Part shown: positions 1-10,832 of the stretch, one piece after another
Numbering within the stretch: position 1 is the stretch's first letter
How the letters are laid out: every line of letters starts with the position of its first letter
Source: Rebecca billardiae RCC1528
Taxonomy: Eukaryota; Haptophyta
Length of the DNA stretch: 64,000 nucleotides
NCBI GenBank assembly: GCA_965240325.2
Contig: OZ251237.1
Coordinates: 1,612,001-1,676,000 of the forward strand
Direction: 5' to 3'
Translations under genes and position numbers: made by a program
Notes under the pieces: generated by a model
The model's input: the letters and a program-made list of their open reading frames with translations, nothing else
Told to the model about the DNA's origin: nothing
Database searches by the model: none

Positions 1-125
1 GCCCAGTGGGGATGCGGGGGAATTTTTTTCATGCCGCGTTCGCGGCACTTCGCGCCGCGATATATATATAAATAAAATAAGCCTGCGTGCGACCAGCGCA
101 CCCGCAGCAGCGGCCCATCAGGCAC

Positions 126-1553
126 TCAGCGCGGCCCACATCGCAGGGGCGACAGCTGCACCACGCGCTGAAGCAACGGCTGCACTCCGACGCCATCGTT
201 GCCCACGCCCAGGCCGAGCGCGCCCGAGCGTCTGCCGTATGCGTGCACGCCGCCGTCCGCCGTCACGTAGAGGGCGTGAGATCGGCCGAGCGAGCAGTCG
301 ACCACGCGCGCATGCGCGAGGCCCTCCACCCGCTCGGGCAGCGTGCGATCCACTCGGTCCCCCAGCCCCAGCTGGCCACTGCTGTTGCTCCCAAACGTGT
401 GCACGCTGCCGTCCGCGCACACCACTGCGCTGCTGCGCGAGCCCGCGTTGGCGCGCACGGCACGCACGCCCATCAGTGCGTCGATGCGCGTGGGCACCAA
501 GCGATGCGCCACGTCACCGCAGCCGAGCGCGCCACCAAACGCGCCTCCGAAGGAGTGCACGCCGCCCGCTGCGTCCACCACCAGGCTGTGCTCGAAGCCC
601 GCGCTCACGTGCACGGCGCGCACGCCCGCGAGCGCCTCGATGCGCCGCGGCGTGCGCTGCTGCTGCTCGTCACCGTGGCCAAGGCAGCCGCCAGAGCCAT
701 ACCCGCACGAGTACACAGCGCCGCACGCCGAGAGCAGCAGCGTGTGCCCCCAGCCCGCGGCCATGCCGCCCACGCGCACGCCGTCCAGCGCCTCGATGCG
801 CGTCGGCTCCAGCCGGTCCTCCGTGTCGCCATGGCCGAGCTGGCCATAGCGGTTGTGGCCCCAGCTGTACGCCGCGCCCGCAGCTGTGAGCGCGAAGCTG
901 TGGTCGGCGCTAGCGCAAATCCCGACGACGAGCTCCGCACCCAATGCCGCCACCTGCACGAACGCCCGTCGCTCAGCCTTGTCGCCCACGCCCAGCTGGC
1001 CGTGGTCGTTGCTGCCGCACGCGTACACGGCACCCGCCTCGCTGAGCGCGAGCAGGTGCTTGTCGTCGGCAGCTACTGCACACACGCGCACCGCCTCGAG
1101 CGAGTTCACGCGCGTCGGCACGAGCACGCGAGACTCCCTGCTGAGCTCGGGATGGCCCAGCGGTGCGCCGCACGTGTGCACGCCGCCGTCCGCGTCAACA
1201 AAAGCGCTGAACGCGTCGGGATACATTCCACCGGAGGCTGCAATGCGCGTGTGCGCGTGCGCGAGCTCGAGCACACGCTCGCGCGCGAGCAGCTCCTCAG
1301 CCCACGTGGACACGCCAACGGGCAGGCTCGCCGGCAGCGCGGCCTTGTGCCCTCGCGTGCGTGCGCGCTCGCGCAGCGCGTGCTCGAGCGGCGCGCCGCG
1401 GAAGAGGCGCGCGGCGGCGTTGGCGGCAGCGAGGTCGCGCGTGCCACCGAGATGAGTGAGGATGCGCGCGACCAGCTCGGGCGGCACGTCGGTGAGCCGC
1501 ACGGCCGCCGCTGCCGACGCGCCCTCGGCGCGCGCGCGCGTGGTCGGTGCCAT
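126..1553 (-). CDS. F-box/RCC1-repeat protein, copy A
   Basis: Predicted 475-residue protein. Residues about 15-60 (LTDVPPELVARILTHL...LFRG) look like an F-box, the Skp1-binding motif of SCF ubiquitin ligases. The rest is made of RCC1 repeats (pattern SAG-xx-HSLVV...HSFG-xxxx-GALG-xGD), about seven units, expected to close into a beta-propeller. The start is the ATG at 1553 because MAPTTRARA is the N-terminus of most copies in this window; six in-frame codons precede it. A role as a substrate receptor is inferred from the domain pair; ligand and location are unknown. Loop residues particular to this copy include AG-WG-H, AG-FE-H and AG-SR-S. It lies on the minus strand like copy B, about 1.2 kb away across a foldback repeat. 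A (TA)-rich stretch at 60-80 lies just past the stop. Confidence 0.85.
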   Translation of the reverse strand: MAPTTRARAEGASAAAAVRLTDVPPELVARILTHLGGTRDLAAANAAARLFRGAPLEHALRERARTRGHKAALPASLPVGVSTWAEELLARERVLELAHAHTRIAASGGMYPDAFSAFVDADGGVHTCGAPLGHPELSRESRVLVPTRVNSLEAVRVCAVAADDKHLLALSEAGAVYACGSNDHGQLGVGDKAERRAFVQVAALGAELVVGICASADHSFALTAAGAAYSWGHNRYGQLGHGDTEDRLEPTRIEALDGVRVGGMAAGWGHTLLLSACGAVYSCGYGSGGCLGHGDEQQQRTPRRIEALAGVRAVHVSAGFEHSLVVDAAGGVHSFGGAFGGALGCGDVAHRLVPTRIDALMGVRAVRANAGSRSSAVVCADGSVHTFGSNSSGQLGLGDRVDRTLPERVEGLAHARVVDCSLGRSHALYVTADGGVHAYGRRSGALGLGVGNDGVGVQPLLQRVVQLSPLRCGPR

Positions 1554-1713
1554 CAAGGGTGGTCGCGCCACTTGCTGTCGTCAACTCGCGCGCCGACGAC
1601 CACGGCGGTTCTGCACGTTAAATCATAGTAAACTGTAGCCGATTGGTTTTTGTAATTGCAGGATTTACAGCGCTAGTCGTGATGATTTTCGCGCTCGCTC
1701 CATTCTTCCGATG

Positions 1714-2633
1714 ATGATTGACCAAGGGCGCGAAAGGGGGTCGCTCGCTAAGCCCCACCCGCTCCGGCCAGCATGGCTGCCTGGCCGGCGGCGGCGTGCT
1801 TAAGCGAGCCGTAAGCCGGGAATCCACGCGCTGGCGGTGCGGTTTTGGCGGCGCAGGTGGCCTCGCAGGTCGCCTGCAGGTATGCTCAGAGCCTTAGGAC
1901 AGGTTGGTGGCCCGCAACCCCAGGCTCCTTGTCGCTGCTTGCCGACTGCAAGCGATCACGAGTCGACCGTGCAATCCCGCGTGCACGCGGCCCAACGTAG
2001 GGTGCTGCACATGCTAGCAGATGGTGAAGGGGGGTCGCCCGCCACGCAGACGTCCTCGGAGAGGACGTCGACCCCCGTGCGTCGTCTCGATCCCGACCTC
2101 TCCAGCCCAGGCTTGCGTGCTTCCTAATATGCAATGACATACGAACAACCATAGGCATTTCAAAATGTTATCTCGACTTTTGGGCTAGAACTTCACATTG
2201 TCCGTGGCTCTCTGGGCAGCAGGCCTTCAGCGACTCCTTGCGGGACAACGCCCAATCAAGGCGACGCACGGGGGTCGACGTCCTCTCCGAGGACGTCTGC
2301 GTGGCGGGCGACCCCCCTTCACCATCTGCTGGCATGTGCAGCACCCTACGTTGGGCCGCGTGCAACGCGGGACCGCACGGTCGACGCGTGATCGCTTGCA
2401 GTCGGCAAGCAGCGACAAGGAGCCGGGGTTGCGGGCCACCAACCTGTCCTAAGGCCCTGAGCATACCTGCAGGCGACCTGCGAGGCCACCTGCGCCGCCA
2501 AAACCGCACCGCCAGCGCGTGGATTCCCGGCTTACGGCTCGCTTAAGCACGCCGCCGCCGGCCAGGCAGCCATGCTGGCCGGAGCGGGTGGGGCTTAGCG
2601 AGCGACCCCCTTTCGCGCCCTTGGTCAATGATT
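1714..2633. repeat. Long inverted (foldback) repeat, about 370-bp arms
   Basis: The left arm, about 1714-2084, is nearly the reverse complement of the right arm, about 2260-2633, around a spacer of about 175 bp. Both outer ends carry ATGATTGACCAAGG or a one-base variant. The arms contain no believable gene; ORFs on either strand mirror each other. The form is that of a foldback or MITE-like DNA transposon sitting between RCC1 copies A and B. No clean target duplication was seen, so the exact ends are uncertain by some 10 bp. Confidence 0.75.
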
Positions 2634-2794
2634 GATGGCGATGACGGGCCGTAAATCTGATCGACAGCCGACGCCGCGTCGACGTCGTGTTGTACGTACG
2701 TGCTTGCACAACGCTGGCCCAAGCCGCCAGCGGTGTGCGGAGCCCACGCGCGCAGCTGAATGAGCGCACCATCTCAGATCTCCCAGAATGATGC

Positions 2795-4195
2795 TCAGCG
2801 CGGCTCACAGCGCAGGGGCGGCAGCTGCACCACGCGCTGCGGCGTCGGCTGCACTCCGCCATCGTGGCTCACGCCCAGGCCGAGCGTGCCTGGCAGGTAG
2901 CCGCATGCGTGCACGCTGCCGTCCGCTGTGACGTAGAGGGTGTGACATGTGCCGAATGCGCAGACCAGCACGCGCGCATGCGCGAGGCCCTCCACCCGCT
3001 CGGGCAGCGTGCGATCCATTCTGTCCCCCAGCCCCAGCAGGCCCAAGCGGTTGTACCCAAACGCGTGCACGCTGCCGTCCGCACACACCACTGCGCTGCT
3101 GCAACCGCCCGCGCTGGCGCGCACGGCACGCATGCCGCCCAGTGCTTCTATGCGCGTGGGCACCAAACGACGCGCCGTGTCACCGTGGCCGAGCGCGCCA
3201 TCGTCACCGTCTCCGAAGGAGTGCATGCCGCCCGCCGCGTCCACCACCAGGCTGTGCTGGGAGCCCGCGCTCACGTGCACGGCGCGCACGCCTGCAAGCG
3301 CAGCGATGCGCCGCGGCGTGCGCTGTGCCTGCTCGTCACCGTGGCCAAGGCAGCCGCCATAGCCATACCCGCACGAGTACACGGCGCCGCACGCCGAGAG
3401 CAGCAGCGTGTGCCACCTGCCCGCGGCCACGCCGCCCACTCGCACGCCGTCCAGCGCCTCGATGCGCGTCGGCTCCAGACGGTCCTCCGTGTCGCCGTGG
3501 CCGAGGTAACCGAAGAGGTTGCGGCCCCAGCTGCACGCCACGCCCGCTGTCGTGAGCGCGAGGCTGTGGTCGGCGCCAGCGCAAATCCCGACGACGAGCT
3601 CCGCACCCAGCGCCGCCACCTGCACGAACGCCCGTCGCTCAGCCTTGTCGCCCACGCCAAGCTGGCCGTACTCGTTGCTGCCGCACGCGTACACGGCGCC
3701 CGCCTCGCTCAGCGCGAGCAGGTGCTTGTAGCCGGCAGCCACTGCACGCACGCGCACCGCCTCGAGCGAGGCCACGCGCGTCGGCACGAGCACCCGCGCC
3801 TCCCCGCTGAGGTCGGGATGGCCCAGCGGTGCGCCGCACGTGTGCACGCCGCCGTCCGCGTCGACAAATGCGCTGAACGCGTTGTCATGATATCCGCCGA
3901 AGGCTGTACTGTGCGTGTGCGCGTGCGCGAGCTGGAGAATGCGCTCGCGCGCGAGCAGCTCCTCCGTCCACGTGGACACGCCAACGGGCAGGCTCGCCGG
4001 CAGGACGGCCTTGTGCCCTCGCGTGCGTGCGCGCTCGCGCAGCGCGTGATCGAGTGGCGCGCCGCGGAAGAGGCGCGCGGCTGCGTTGGCGGCGGTGAGG
4101 TCACGTGTGCCACCGAGATGAGTGAGAATGCGCGCGACCAGCTCGGGCGGCACGTCGGTGAGCCGCGCCTCGGCAGGCGCGCACGGCGGTGGCAT
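2795..4195 (-). CDS. F-box/RCC1-repeat protein, copy B
   Basis: Predicted 466-residue paralogue: F-box at about residues 10-55 followed by RCC1 repeats and the shared C-terminus VQLPPLRCEPR. The chosen ATG (4195, MPPPCAPAEARLTD) sits directly before the F-box; the frame is open further up to 4354 but that part resembles no paralogue. The N-terminus lacks the basic TTRARAK motif, as in copy D. The block reading HSTAFGGYHDNAFSAF is identical at DNA level to copy I, 44 kb away on the other strand. The repeat reading DEQAQRTPRRIAALAG is shared with copy H. The 3' flank (ATCATTCTGGGAGATCTGA, minus strand) resembles the flanks of copies G and I, so duplication included downstream sequence. Confidence 0.85.
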   Translation of the reverse strand: MPPPCAPAEARLTDVPPELVARILTHLGGTRDLTAANAAARLFRGAPLDHALRERARTRGHKAVLPASLPVGVSTWTEELLARERILQLAHAHTHSTAFGGYHDNAFSAFVDADGGVHTCGAPLGHPDLSGEARVLVPTRVASLEAVRVRAVAAGYKHLLALSEAGAVYACGSNEYGQLGVGDKAERRAFVQVAALGAELVVGICAGADHSLALTTAGVACSWGRNLFGYLGHGDTEDRLEPTRIEALDGVRVGGVAAGRWHTLLLSACGAVYSCGYGYGGCLGHGDEQAQRTPRRIAALAGVRAVHVSAGSQHSLVVDAAGGMHSFGDGDDGALGHGDTARRLVPTRIEALGGMRAVRASAGGCSSAVVCADGSVHAFGYNRLGLLGLGDRMDRTLPERVEGLAHARVLVCAFGTCHTLYVTADGSVHACGYLPGTLGLGVSHDGGVQPTPQRVVQLPPLRCEPR

Positions 4196-4458
4196 CGTCG
4201 AGGTGGCAAGCGAATGACGGTTGGCCAATGGCCACTGCGACACTCTTGAACTCCCGCCTCTTGGGCAACGGCGGCTTTTTCTGCTGCTGCCGCCATTTTC
4301 TGACGCCCAGCAAAACGCGACTACGAGCGGGAATACAGTAGGGCGGATATGCATGCGCTCATCAATCGGAAGTTTTTGTTCGGCTTAGGGCTGAGGCCGC
4401 ATGAGCCTGTGACAACGGCGGCGGACGGAAGAAGCATCAGGGGCCGCAAACAAAGCAG

Positions 4459-5175
4459 TCACTCTGTTTGCAGCCCGAAGCCGGGCACGCGCGCCTCCTG
4501 AACGTCTGTCGGCCAGTGCAGCGCGCGGATGGCGCGCACCTCGAGCCTGAAAGGGCCGGTGCGCACTTCCTTGCGCGGCACGCCGTGGTCATCCCACTTG
4601 GAGACCATCAGGCCGACCGAGCGTATCTGCGTCACGTCCACGCCGGGCGCTTCAGGCACGATGCGCCCGCGCCACGACGCGCAGAAGCCGTACCAGGGCA
4701 GCTCGCACGCGCGCCATTCGCGGCCGGCGGGCGGGATGAAGTCCTGCTGGTAGGCCACGCCGTCGACGCGCGGGTCCATGCGCAGCGAGAGCTTGAACAT
4801 CGTGTGCCCATCGCCCCGGCAGACGACCGCCATGCCCTTCGTGCCCGGCATGGTCCAGCGCGTGTCGCGGCCGTCTGTGCGCACAGACGCAAAGCCGCCG
4901 CGCTCGCACACGAGCTGGCCGCCGAAGACGGCGAAGCCGTCGTCGGGCGCGAGCGAGCTCACGCTCGAGCCGCCCATCACGCGGTCGTCCACGGCTATGA
5001 ACGCGCGCGCCGCGTGCGGCTCGGCCGCGAAGTCGAAGAGCACCTGCGGCTCGTCGAGCGTGGTGAGGAAGGTGGAGCTGAACCCGAGCGCCATCGTGAA
5101 CCAGCCAGCATCAGCCGCCCGGTTTATTTTCTCACGTCCGCCCCGCGGGCCCGCGGGGCCGCCGGACTCCTTCAT
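4459..5175 (-). CDS. CIA30-domain protein (NDUFAF1-like)
   Basis: Predicted 238 residues. The core matches the CIA30 family by its motifs VDDRVMGGSSVS, GGFASVR, PWYGFCASWRGR and IRSVGLMVSKW. In animals CIA30 proteins assist assembly of mitochondrial complex I; algae and plants also have related plastid or mitochondrial proteins of less certain role. Length suits a single domain plus a short leader. The first ATG is at 5175; a second at 5094 (MALGFSST) starts right before the domain, and the 27-residue stretch between them could be a weak targeting leader. It lies tail to tail with nothing and 160 bp from the end of copy C on the same strand. It appears intact and intronless. Confidence 0.75.
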   Translation of the reverse strand: MKESGGPAGPRGGREKINRAADAGWFTMALGFSSTFLTTLDEPQVLFDFAAEPHAARAFIAVDDRVMGGSSVSSLAPDDGFAVFGGQLVCERGGFASVRTDGRDTRWTMPGTKGMAVVCRGDGHTMFKLSLRMDPRVDGVAYQQDFIPPAGREWRACELPWYGFCASWRGRIVPEAPGVDVTQIRSVGLMVSKWDDHGVPRKEVRTGPFRLEVRAIRALHWPTDVQEARVPGFGLQTE

Positions 5176-5332
5176 TGACTGCACTTCAGAATGTAGTAGT
5201 CAAGACTTTGTACTCAGTACTGCGTAAGTCTTCATCAGCGCGACTCGGACGGCATGCCGCGTGTGACACGTTCTCAGGCTCCGTCCGAGACAGTGAGCGG
5301 GCCCATCCTGCTCACTCGGAGTGAGTCTGAGC

Positions 5333-6733
5333 TCATCGCCTCGGCGCGAGGCGGATGCCCTCGATCTCGGCCGCCTCGGCGCGCACGCCGATCTGGCCGA
5401 CGCCGAGCTCGCCGCTCGCGCCGAGGCCGCAGGCGAACGCGCGGCCGTCCGCGGTGGCGAAGAGCGAGTGGCCGTGCCCGCTCGCCGCGCCCACCACCAC
5501 CTCCGCGTCGAGCGGCCCGCGCAGCCGCTGCGGCAGCGAGACGGCGGGCAGCAGCCCCGCCTGGCCGAGCCCGAGGCAGCCGTCTGCGCCCGCGCCCCAC
5601 GCAAACGCGCCGCCGTCCGCGCCGACGGCGACGCAGAAGCTCGTGCCCGCCGCGGCGCAGCGGATGCGCACGCCCGCCGCGGCGAGCGCCTCGATGCGCT
5701 GCGGCAGCCAGCGGTCGAGCGAGTCGCCGTGCCCCAGCCGCCCCGCCGCGCCCCGGCCGAAGCTGAAGAGCTCGCCCGAGCGGCAGACGACCAGCGAGTG
5801 CGCTGAGCCCGCGGAGACGCAGGTGGCGCGCTGGCCGTCGAGCGCGGCGCGCACGCGCACGGGCGAGCGCGCGCGCGTCACGCCCGGCCCGAGGCCCAGC
5901 GCGCCGCTCGCGCCGTACCCGCACGCGTACACGGCGCCGTCCGCGCTCAGGAAGAGCGTGTGCGCCGCGCACGTCGAGGCGTCGATCAGCCGCGGCTCTG
6001 AGGCCCACGGCGGTGGGTGCGCGCGCGCGGAGCCGTGCGCGTGGTGGCCCGTGGAGTGGTGCACCGTGCTCGCGAGGCTCGCGGCCGAGTGCGCCGCCGA
6101 GAGCGCCGCGTGGTGGTGGTGCTGCTGCGGCGCCGCGCTGCTGACGGTCGTGTCGGACGAGGAGGAAGGCGAGACGGCTGGCAGCTGGAAGCGCACCTGC
6201 ACCGGGCTCGAGTAGGACTCCGTGTCACCCAGCCCGAGCGCGCCCGCGTCGCCGCAGCCCCAGGCCCACGCGCGGCCGCACTCGCCGATCGCGATCGAGG
6301 TGCCGTCGCCCGCCGCCACGCGCGCCACGCGCACGCCCGCGAGCTCGCCGCCCACGCGGCACGGCAGCGCGCACGTCGGCTCAGCGCCGGGCGGCGGCGA
6401 GGGCGAGGCCGAGCGCGCCGCCGAGCTCGCGCTCATCGCGCGCGGCGAGTGCGGCCGCGAGCCGTGGCCGAGGCCGAGCTGGCCGCGCGTGTTCCCGCCG
6501 AACGCGAAGAGCGCGCCCGTCTCGCGGCACACGGCGAGCACGTGGTCCGAGCCCACGGCGACCGCGGCGATCGACGTGGCGGCGAGCGCGGGCGGCACAG
6601 TCGGCAGCGTGAGCCGCACGGGCAGCGCGGGCGGGAGCGAGAGCGGGCCGTGGCCGAGCGCGGCGACGGCGGCGTCGCGCCGGGCGCCCATCGCGAGCAT
6701 CTGCCGCAGCTGCTCCGCCGCCGCGTCCACCGA

Positions 6734-6764
<31 letters not shown>

Positions 6765-7534
6765 GGGGCGGCGGGCAGGAGCCCGGCGGCGGCGGCGGCG
6801 GCTGCGGGGCCCATCGCCGCGGGGTCAGCCGCGGTCGCGGCGGCGGCGGCGGCGGCGTAGGCGGTCATCTCGTCGCCGCGCCAGCCGCCGCACAGCGCGA
6901 GCTGGCCGCTCGCCTGTATGAACACCGAGTGCGCGCGGCCCGCGGCGAACGGCGCCGGCGGCGGGAAGCGCGCGTGCACCTCGGCCCACAGCAGCTGCTG
7001 CGTCGCAGAGGGCGCGGCCGCGGGCGCGGCGCACGCGAGCGGGTGCGGCGCGGCGGCGTCGAGCTCCATCGGCGTGGGCGCCTCGGCGTCATGCGAGCCA
7101 CGCGCCAGCGGCGGCGCGCCCCGCCCCGCCGCGCTCGCGCGCAGCCGCAGCGCGAGCTCGACCGGCGAGGGCGCGCCGCCGCAGCCGACGTGGAACGCGC
7201 GGCAGACCGCGTCGAGGCGCGCGAGGTGCTCGGGCTCGGGGAGGTGCGCGAAGATGCGCGCGAGCACGTCGAGCGGGAGCATGTCGAGCCGAACCGCGGC
7301 GTGCGGCGCGCGCTGCCGCCGCAGCTCGGCGGGTGCGGACGCGGACGGCGGCACCAGCGGCGGCGGCGGCGGCGAGACGGCCGAGGCGCGCTGGTGGCAG
7401 TGGTGCGTGGGCGAGCAGCTGATGCGCGGTGGCGGCAGCCCGAGGAACACGTCCTCGTCCCGCGCGCGCTTCGGCATGATCGGGCCCTGGTCGGCGGCGT
7501 GCCGCCCGGGCGAGTGGTCGCGCAGCGGAGGCAT
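5333..7534 (-). CDS. Large divergent F-box/RCC1 protein, copy C
   Basis: Predicted 733 residues from the first ATG (7534), or 714 from 7477 where MPKRARDED gives a nuclear-localisation-like start. An F-box lies near residues 95-140 (LDMLPLDVLARIFAHL). RCC1 repeats follow, interrupted by low-complexity insertions: a proline run encoded near 6735-6770, alanine runs, and a Ser/His-rich stretch near 6050-6180. Clear RCC1 units include FAFGGNTRGQLGLG, WAWGCGDAGALGLG, YACGYGASGALGLG and FACGLGASGELGVG. It is much less similar to the other copies than they are to one another, so it may be the ancestral or a separate locus. On the minus strand a TATATTTA sequence lies at 7780-7787, a possible TATA box. 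Confidence 0.75.
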
Positions 7535-8400
7535 CCTCCCGCTGTGCGCGGTGCGTGGCGCCAGGTGTGTGTGCACTGAGTGCGAGGCTGGGGCTCTCAA
7601 CCGGGATGATGTGGAGCGCGGCTTCGCGCATTGGAGGGGGCCTGGATAGGAATGATCGAGAATCCGCTGATGAGCGACCCCTGACCAATCAGCGTGAACG
7701 CCAATACGCGGTTTGGTCGCGCACACACGCGAGAAAGCGCGCCGAAGGCCCACGTCACGCCTACGGGTCTTGCTTCTAAATATATTGCGACCGCCCTCGC
7801 CTGGGCCACTTTCGAGCACGTTCCCGCTGCCCGCCGCGTTTCGCGCGCGGTCGCGCGCGTGCGCGCTGCGAGTGCGCGGGGTCAACCGCCAAGGCGGGAG
7901 CCGTGCGCCGAGAACGGCGCGATTCCCCATCCAGATCGCGTGGCGAGATTATGGCGAATATTCTACTCACCGAGCGCTCGAAAAGCCCGAAAAGGCTAGA
8001 ACCACCACTTTTGGTGATGAGCAGGATCCCGATGACTCGCACCCGCCCTGTCCGCACCAATGGGCGCGAATGATTGCTAAAAAATGACGATAGGCGACTC
8101 GCGGCTTGATACGTGAAGCTAACCCGAAAATGAGTACAAGTAACAACCTTTTTTAAGGTTACGCAAGTAATCACTTGTGGATGATACTCGCGATGTGGAT
8201 AAGCGGAACCGCGAGGAGCAAAATTGCGACGCTCCGCGGATCATCTCGGCCACCAATCGGGGAGCCGTGATTGATGACATGCTTTTTCGGACGAAAGATC
8301 GACGACCCCTTTCAAATTCGAATTCACGCGCAGCTTTCAAGTTCCAAGCAAGTTCCAAGTCCGGGAGTCTCAAACCCACGCGGCCGGCAGTCGGCTCGGC
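7535..8400. promoter_or_regulatory. Divergent intergenic region between copy C and ankyrin gene
   Basis: About 870 bp between two genes transcribed away from each other; it must hold both promoters. It is visibly more A/T-rich than the flanking genes, especially 7930-8370. A TATA-like TATATTTA (minus strand) is at 7780-7787. No other recognisable element or gene was seen. Confidence 0.4.
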
Positions 8401-9183
8401 ATGGCGGCCATCCACAACCTTGACCCGCACACCCTCGCGGCCACGGGCCGCGCGGAGGACCTGCGCATGCTGCTCGACGTGGGCTCGGTGGACGCGAACG
8501 ACATGAAGACGACGGGCATCAACAAGGGCTCCAACCTCCTCCACCGCGCCGCCGCCGCCGGCCACGTCGCCGTCTGCTCGCTGCTGGTCGAGCGCGGCGC
8601 CAACGTGACGACCCGCACGGCCAGGGGGCAGACGGCGGCGGAGCTCGCGTACACGAAGGGCCACACGGCGCTCGCGATGATATTGCAGCAGGTCGCCGAC
8701 GCGGGCGGCGCCGTCCCCGCGCCGCTGCCCCACGCGCACACGCCGCTCGTCTCGCGCGGCGTGGACGCGGAGGGCTTCGAGGTGCGCGACGGCGACGGCC
8801 TCGAGGTGGTGGCGCCGGCGTCGGCGCACGGGGCGGCGATGGACGCGGAGATGGGCGCGCACGGGGCGCACGCCGCCGCCGCCGCGTACTACCACCACGC
8901 GCACGCGGCCGCGCAGCAGCACGGAGGCATGCGCGCGTGGGACGGGGGCAACGGCGCGCGCCCGCAGCCGCAGCCGCAGCAGCCGTCGCCGCACGCGTAC
9001 GCGGCGTGGCAGCAGCAGCAGCAGCAGCAGGCGCAGCAGCAGCACGAGCGGATGCTGCGCGAGCAGCAGCTCATGCAGCAGCAGCAGCAGCTCGCAGCAG
9101 CGGCTGCCGCCGAGCACGCAGCCGCCTTCGAGCGCGCCGCCGCCGAGCGCGCCGCCGCCGAGCGCGCCGCCGCCGCGCGGGCA

Positions 9184-9217
<34 letters not shown>

Positions 9218-10434
9218 TCTCGCCGCCACCGCCGCAGCCGCAGCCGCAGCCGCGGCAGTACCCGCCGCAGCCGGCCGCGGCGGCCGCGCCGCCGCCCGGG
9301 CCCGCCGCGCTGCCGCCGCCGAGCGCGGCGGCGGGCGCGCAGCGTGCGCACAGCCGCGCCGCCGAGCCGCGCGCCGGGGCTTCGTCGGCCCACGCGCTCC
9401 GCGCGGCGCCCGCCGCGCCCCCGGCCGTGCTCGGCCCGCCGCCGCTCCCGCCCGCGCTCCGCGTGCCGCTGCTGCGCGTGCAGAACGGGCTGCGCGCCGC
9501 TGTGAACGGCGGCAGCGTCGGCATCGGCTCGTCGGCGCTGCTGCTGCCCGCGCCGCTGCTGCAGCCGCAGCCGGCGGCGGGCGGCGCGCCCGACGCGCGC
9601 GGCGGCACGGGCGGCGCGCTGGGCGCGCTCGCGCGCGCGTGCGACGGCGCGGGCGTCGAGCACCTGGTCGACGCGCCAGCGCCAGCAGCCGAGGGCGGTG
9701 GCGGGCAGGTGGCGACGGTGTCGCTGCAGCGGCGGCGCGGCGCGGCGCTGAGCGAGGCCGAGGCGCTGGGCCGCGTGCTGCGCGCGGCCCTGCTCGAGAG
9801 CGCGCTGCCAGACTGCCCGTGTGGCCTCGGCCTCGAGCTCACCTCCGCCTTTGCCGCCGACGCCGAGCTGGGGCGGCGCGCGCGCGCCGACGCGGCGGCG
9901 GCGCCCTCCGCGCCGCCGCCGCTCGAGCCGTGGCAGCTGGAGCACGTGGAGGGCAGCGCGGGCGTGCAGATCGCGCACGCAGGCAACATCCTGCTGCTCT
10001 CGGGCAGCGCGGCGCAGGTGTATGCCGCGTGGTGCGCCGTGCGCACACTGGTGGCGGTGGCCGCGGGCGCGGCCGCGCGCCCGCCGCTCGTTGCCGCCGC
10101 CGCCGCTACCGCCGCTACCGCCGCCGCCGCGCCCGCCGCCGCCCTCGCCGAGCCGCCGTCGGTCGCCAAGAAGCGCAAGGCGGAGGCGGCCGTCGCCGTG
10201 GAGCCTCGCGCCGCCGCCGCCGAGCCCGGGGCGGAGGCGGTGGCGAGCGCCGCGGGCGCGCGCGCGGCCGAGCAGCCCGCGGGCAGCGGCGCGCGTGCGG
10301 ACGTCGGCGGAGAGGGCGGCGGCGGGGACGGCGAGGCGGAGGAGGAGGGCGAGGGCGAGGGCGAGGGCGCGGAGGAAGATGACGAGGTGGCAGAGGAGGA
10401 GGGCGAGGAGGAGGAGGGCGCGAAGGAGGCGTAG
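8401..10434 (+). CDS. Ankyrin-repeat protein with polyQ/polyA tracts and acidic tail
   Basis: Predicted 677 residues, one open frame. Residues about 35-100 form two to three ankyrin repeats (NLLHRAAAAGHVAVCSLLVERGANV, then GQTAAELAYTKGHTALAMIL). A long low-complexity middle follows with glutamine runs (about residues 200-280) and alanine/proline-rich sequence. Residues about 450-560 are more ordered (LGRVLRAALLESALPDCPCGL; QVYAAWCAVRTLVAV) but match no family I recognise. KKRKAE near residue 590 may be a nuclear signal, and the last 40 residues are almost all Glu/Asp/Gly. A nuclear protein-binding role is a guess. The start is the first ATG after an A/T-rich upstream region. Introns within the repetitive middle cannot be excluded. 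Confidence 0.6.
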
Positions 10435-10832
10435 GCGCGCGTCTCGATGCGTGCATGGTCGATCGATGCGCTGCGCTACTCCCGCCACTAGCGCCCCAGC
10501 CGCATGTTCATGTTGCCAGTCGGTGTCAACGGACAACGGTGATGCTGTGTCCGCTGCATGACCGGCTGATGCAGCAGGCGCAGCGGCCTCGGCTGTCGCG
10601 ACAGTTGACGTCTGCGCCTGCAGGCACTGCTAGACAGTGCCCGTGCATACGCATGCGCTTTATCAGCAGTGCAGCATCGCAGTCCTCGCAGACGGGAGGG
10701 TATCCCGCGGCCGAGCGCAGGCCGATGATGATCGAATGAAAAAAAGGCGCGGAGAACATATTAACGACAGCAAAGCTTATTTTTTCCCAATTTTTTTCCG
10801 CGCGCCAACCGTCGTTCGCTTGGGCCATCCCG
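10435..10832. other. Intergenic, no feature recognised
   Basis: About 400 bp between the ankyrin gene and RCC1 copy D. It contains an A-rich stretch around 10738-10800 directly upstream of copy D, which may be part of its promoter. No conserved element was identified. Confidence 0.4.

Noticed and set aside
1-125. Possible gene or regulatory element before copy A
   Set aside because: Only the A/T-rich 3' flank of copy A is visible; too short to assign.
87-1628. 513-codon ORF antisense to RCC1 copy A (and similar antisense ORFs at 2864-4249, 10761-12134, 13198-14712, 15113-16588, 37601-38989)
   Set aside because: They are mirror frames of GC-rich RCC1 genes, made only of Ala/Arg/His-rich sequence, and the sense strand has clear RCC1 motifs.
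6017-7579. 520-codon plus-strand ORF opposite RCC1 copy C
   Set aside because: Arg/Ala-rich shadow frame; minus strand encodes a recognisable F-box and RCC1 repeats.
8119-10536. 805-codon ORF on the minus strand opposite the ankyrin gene
   Set aside because: Composition is Arg/Leu/Gly noise from a high-GC frame; the plus strand has ankyrin motifs and an ATG start.
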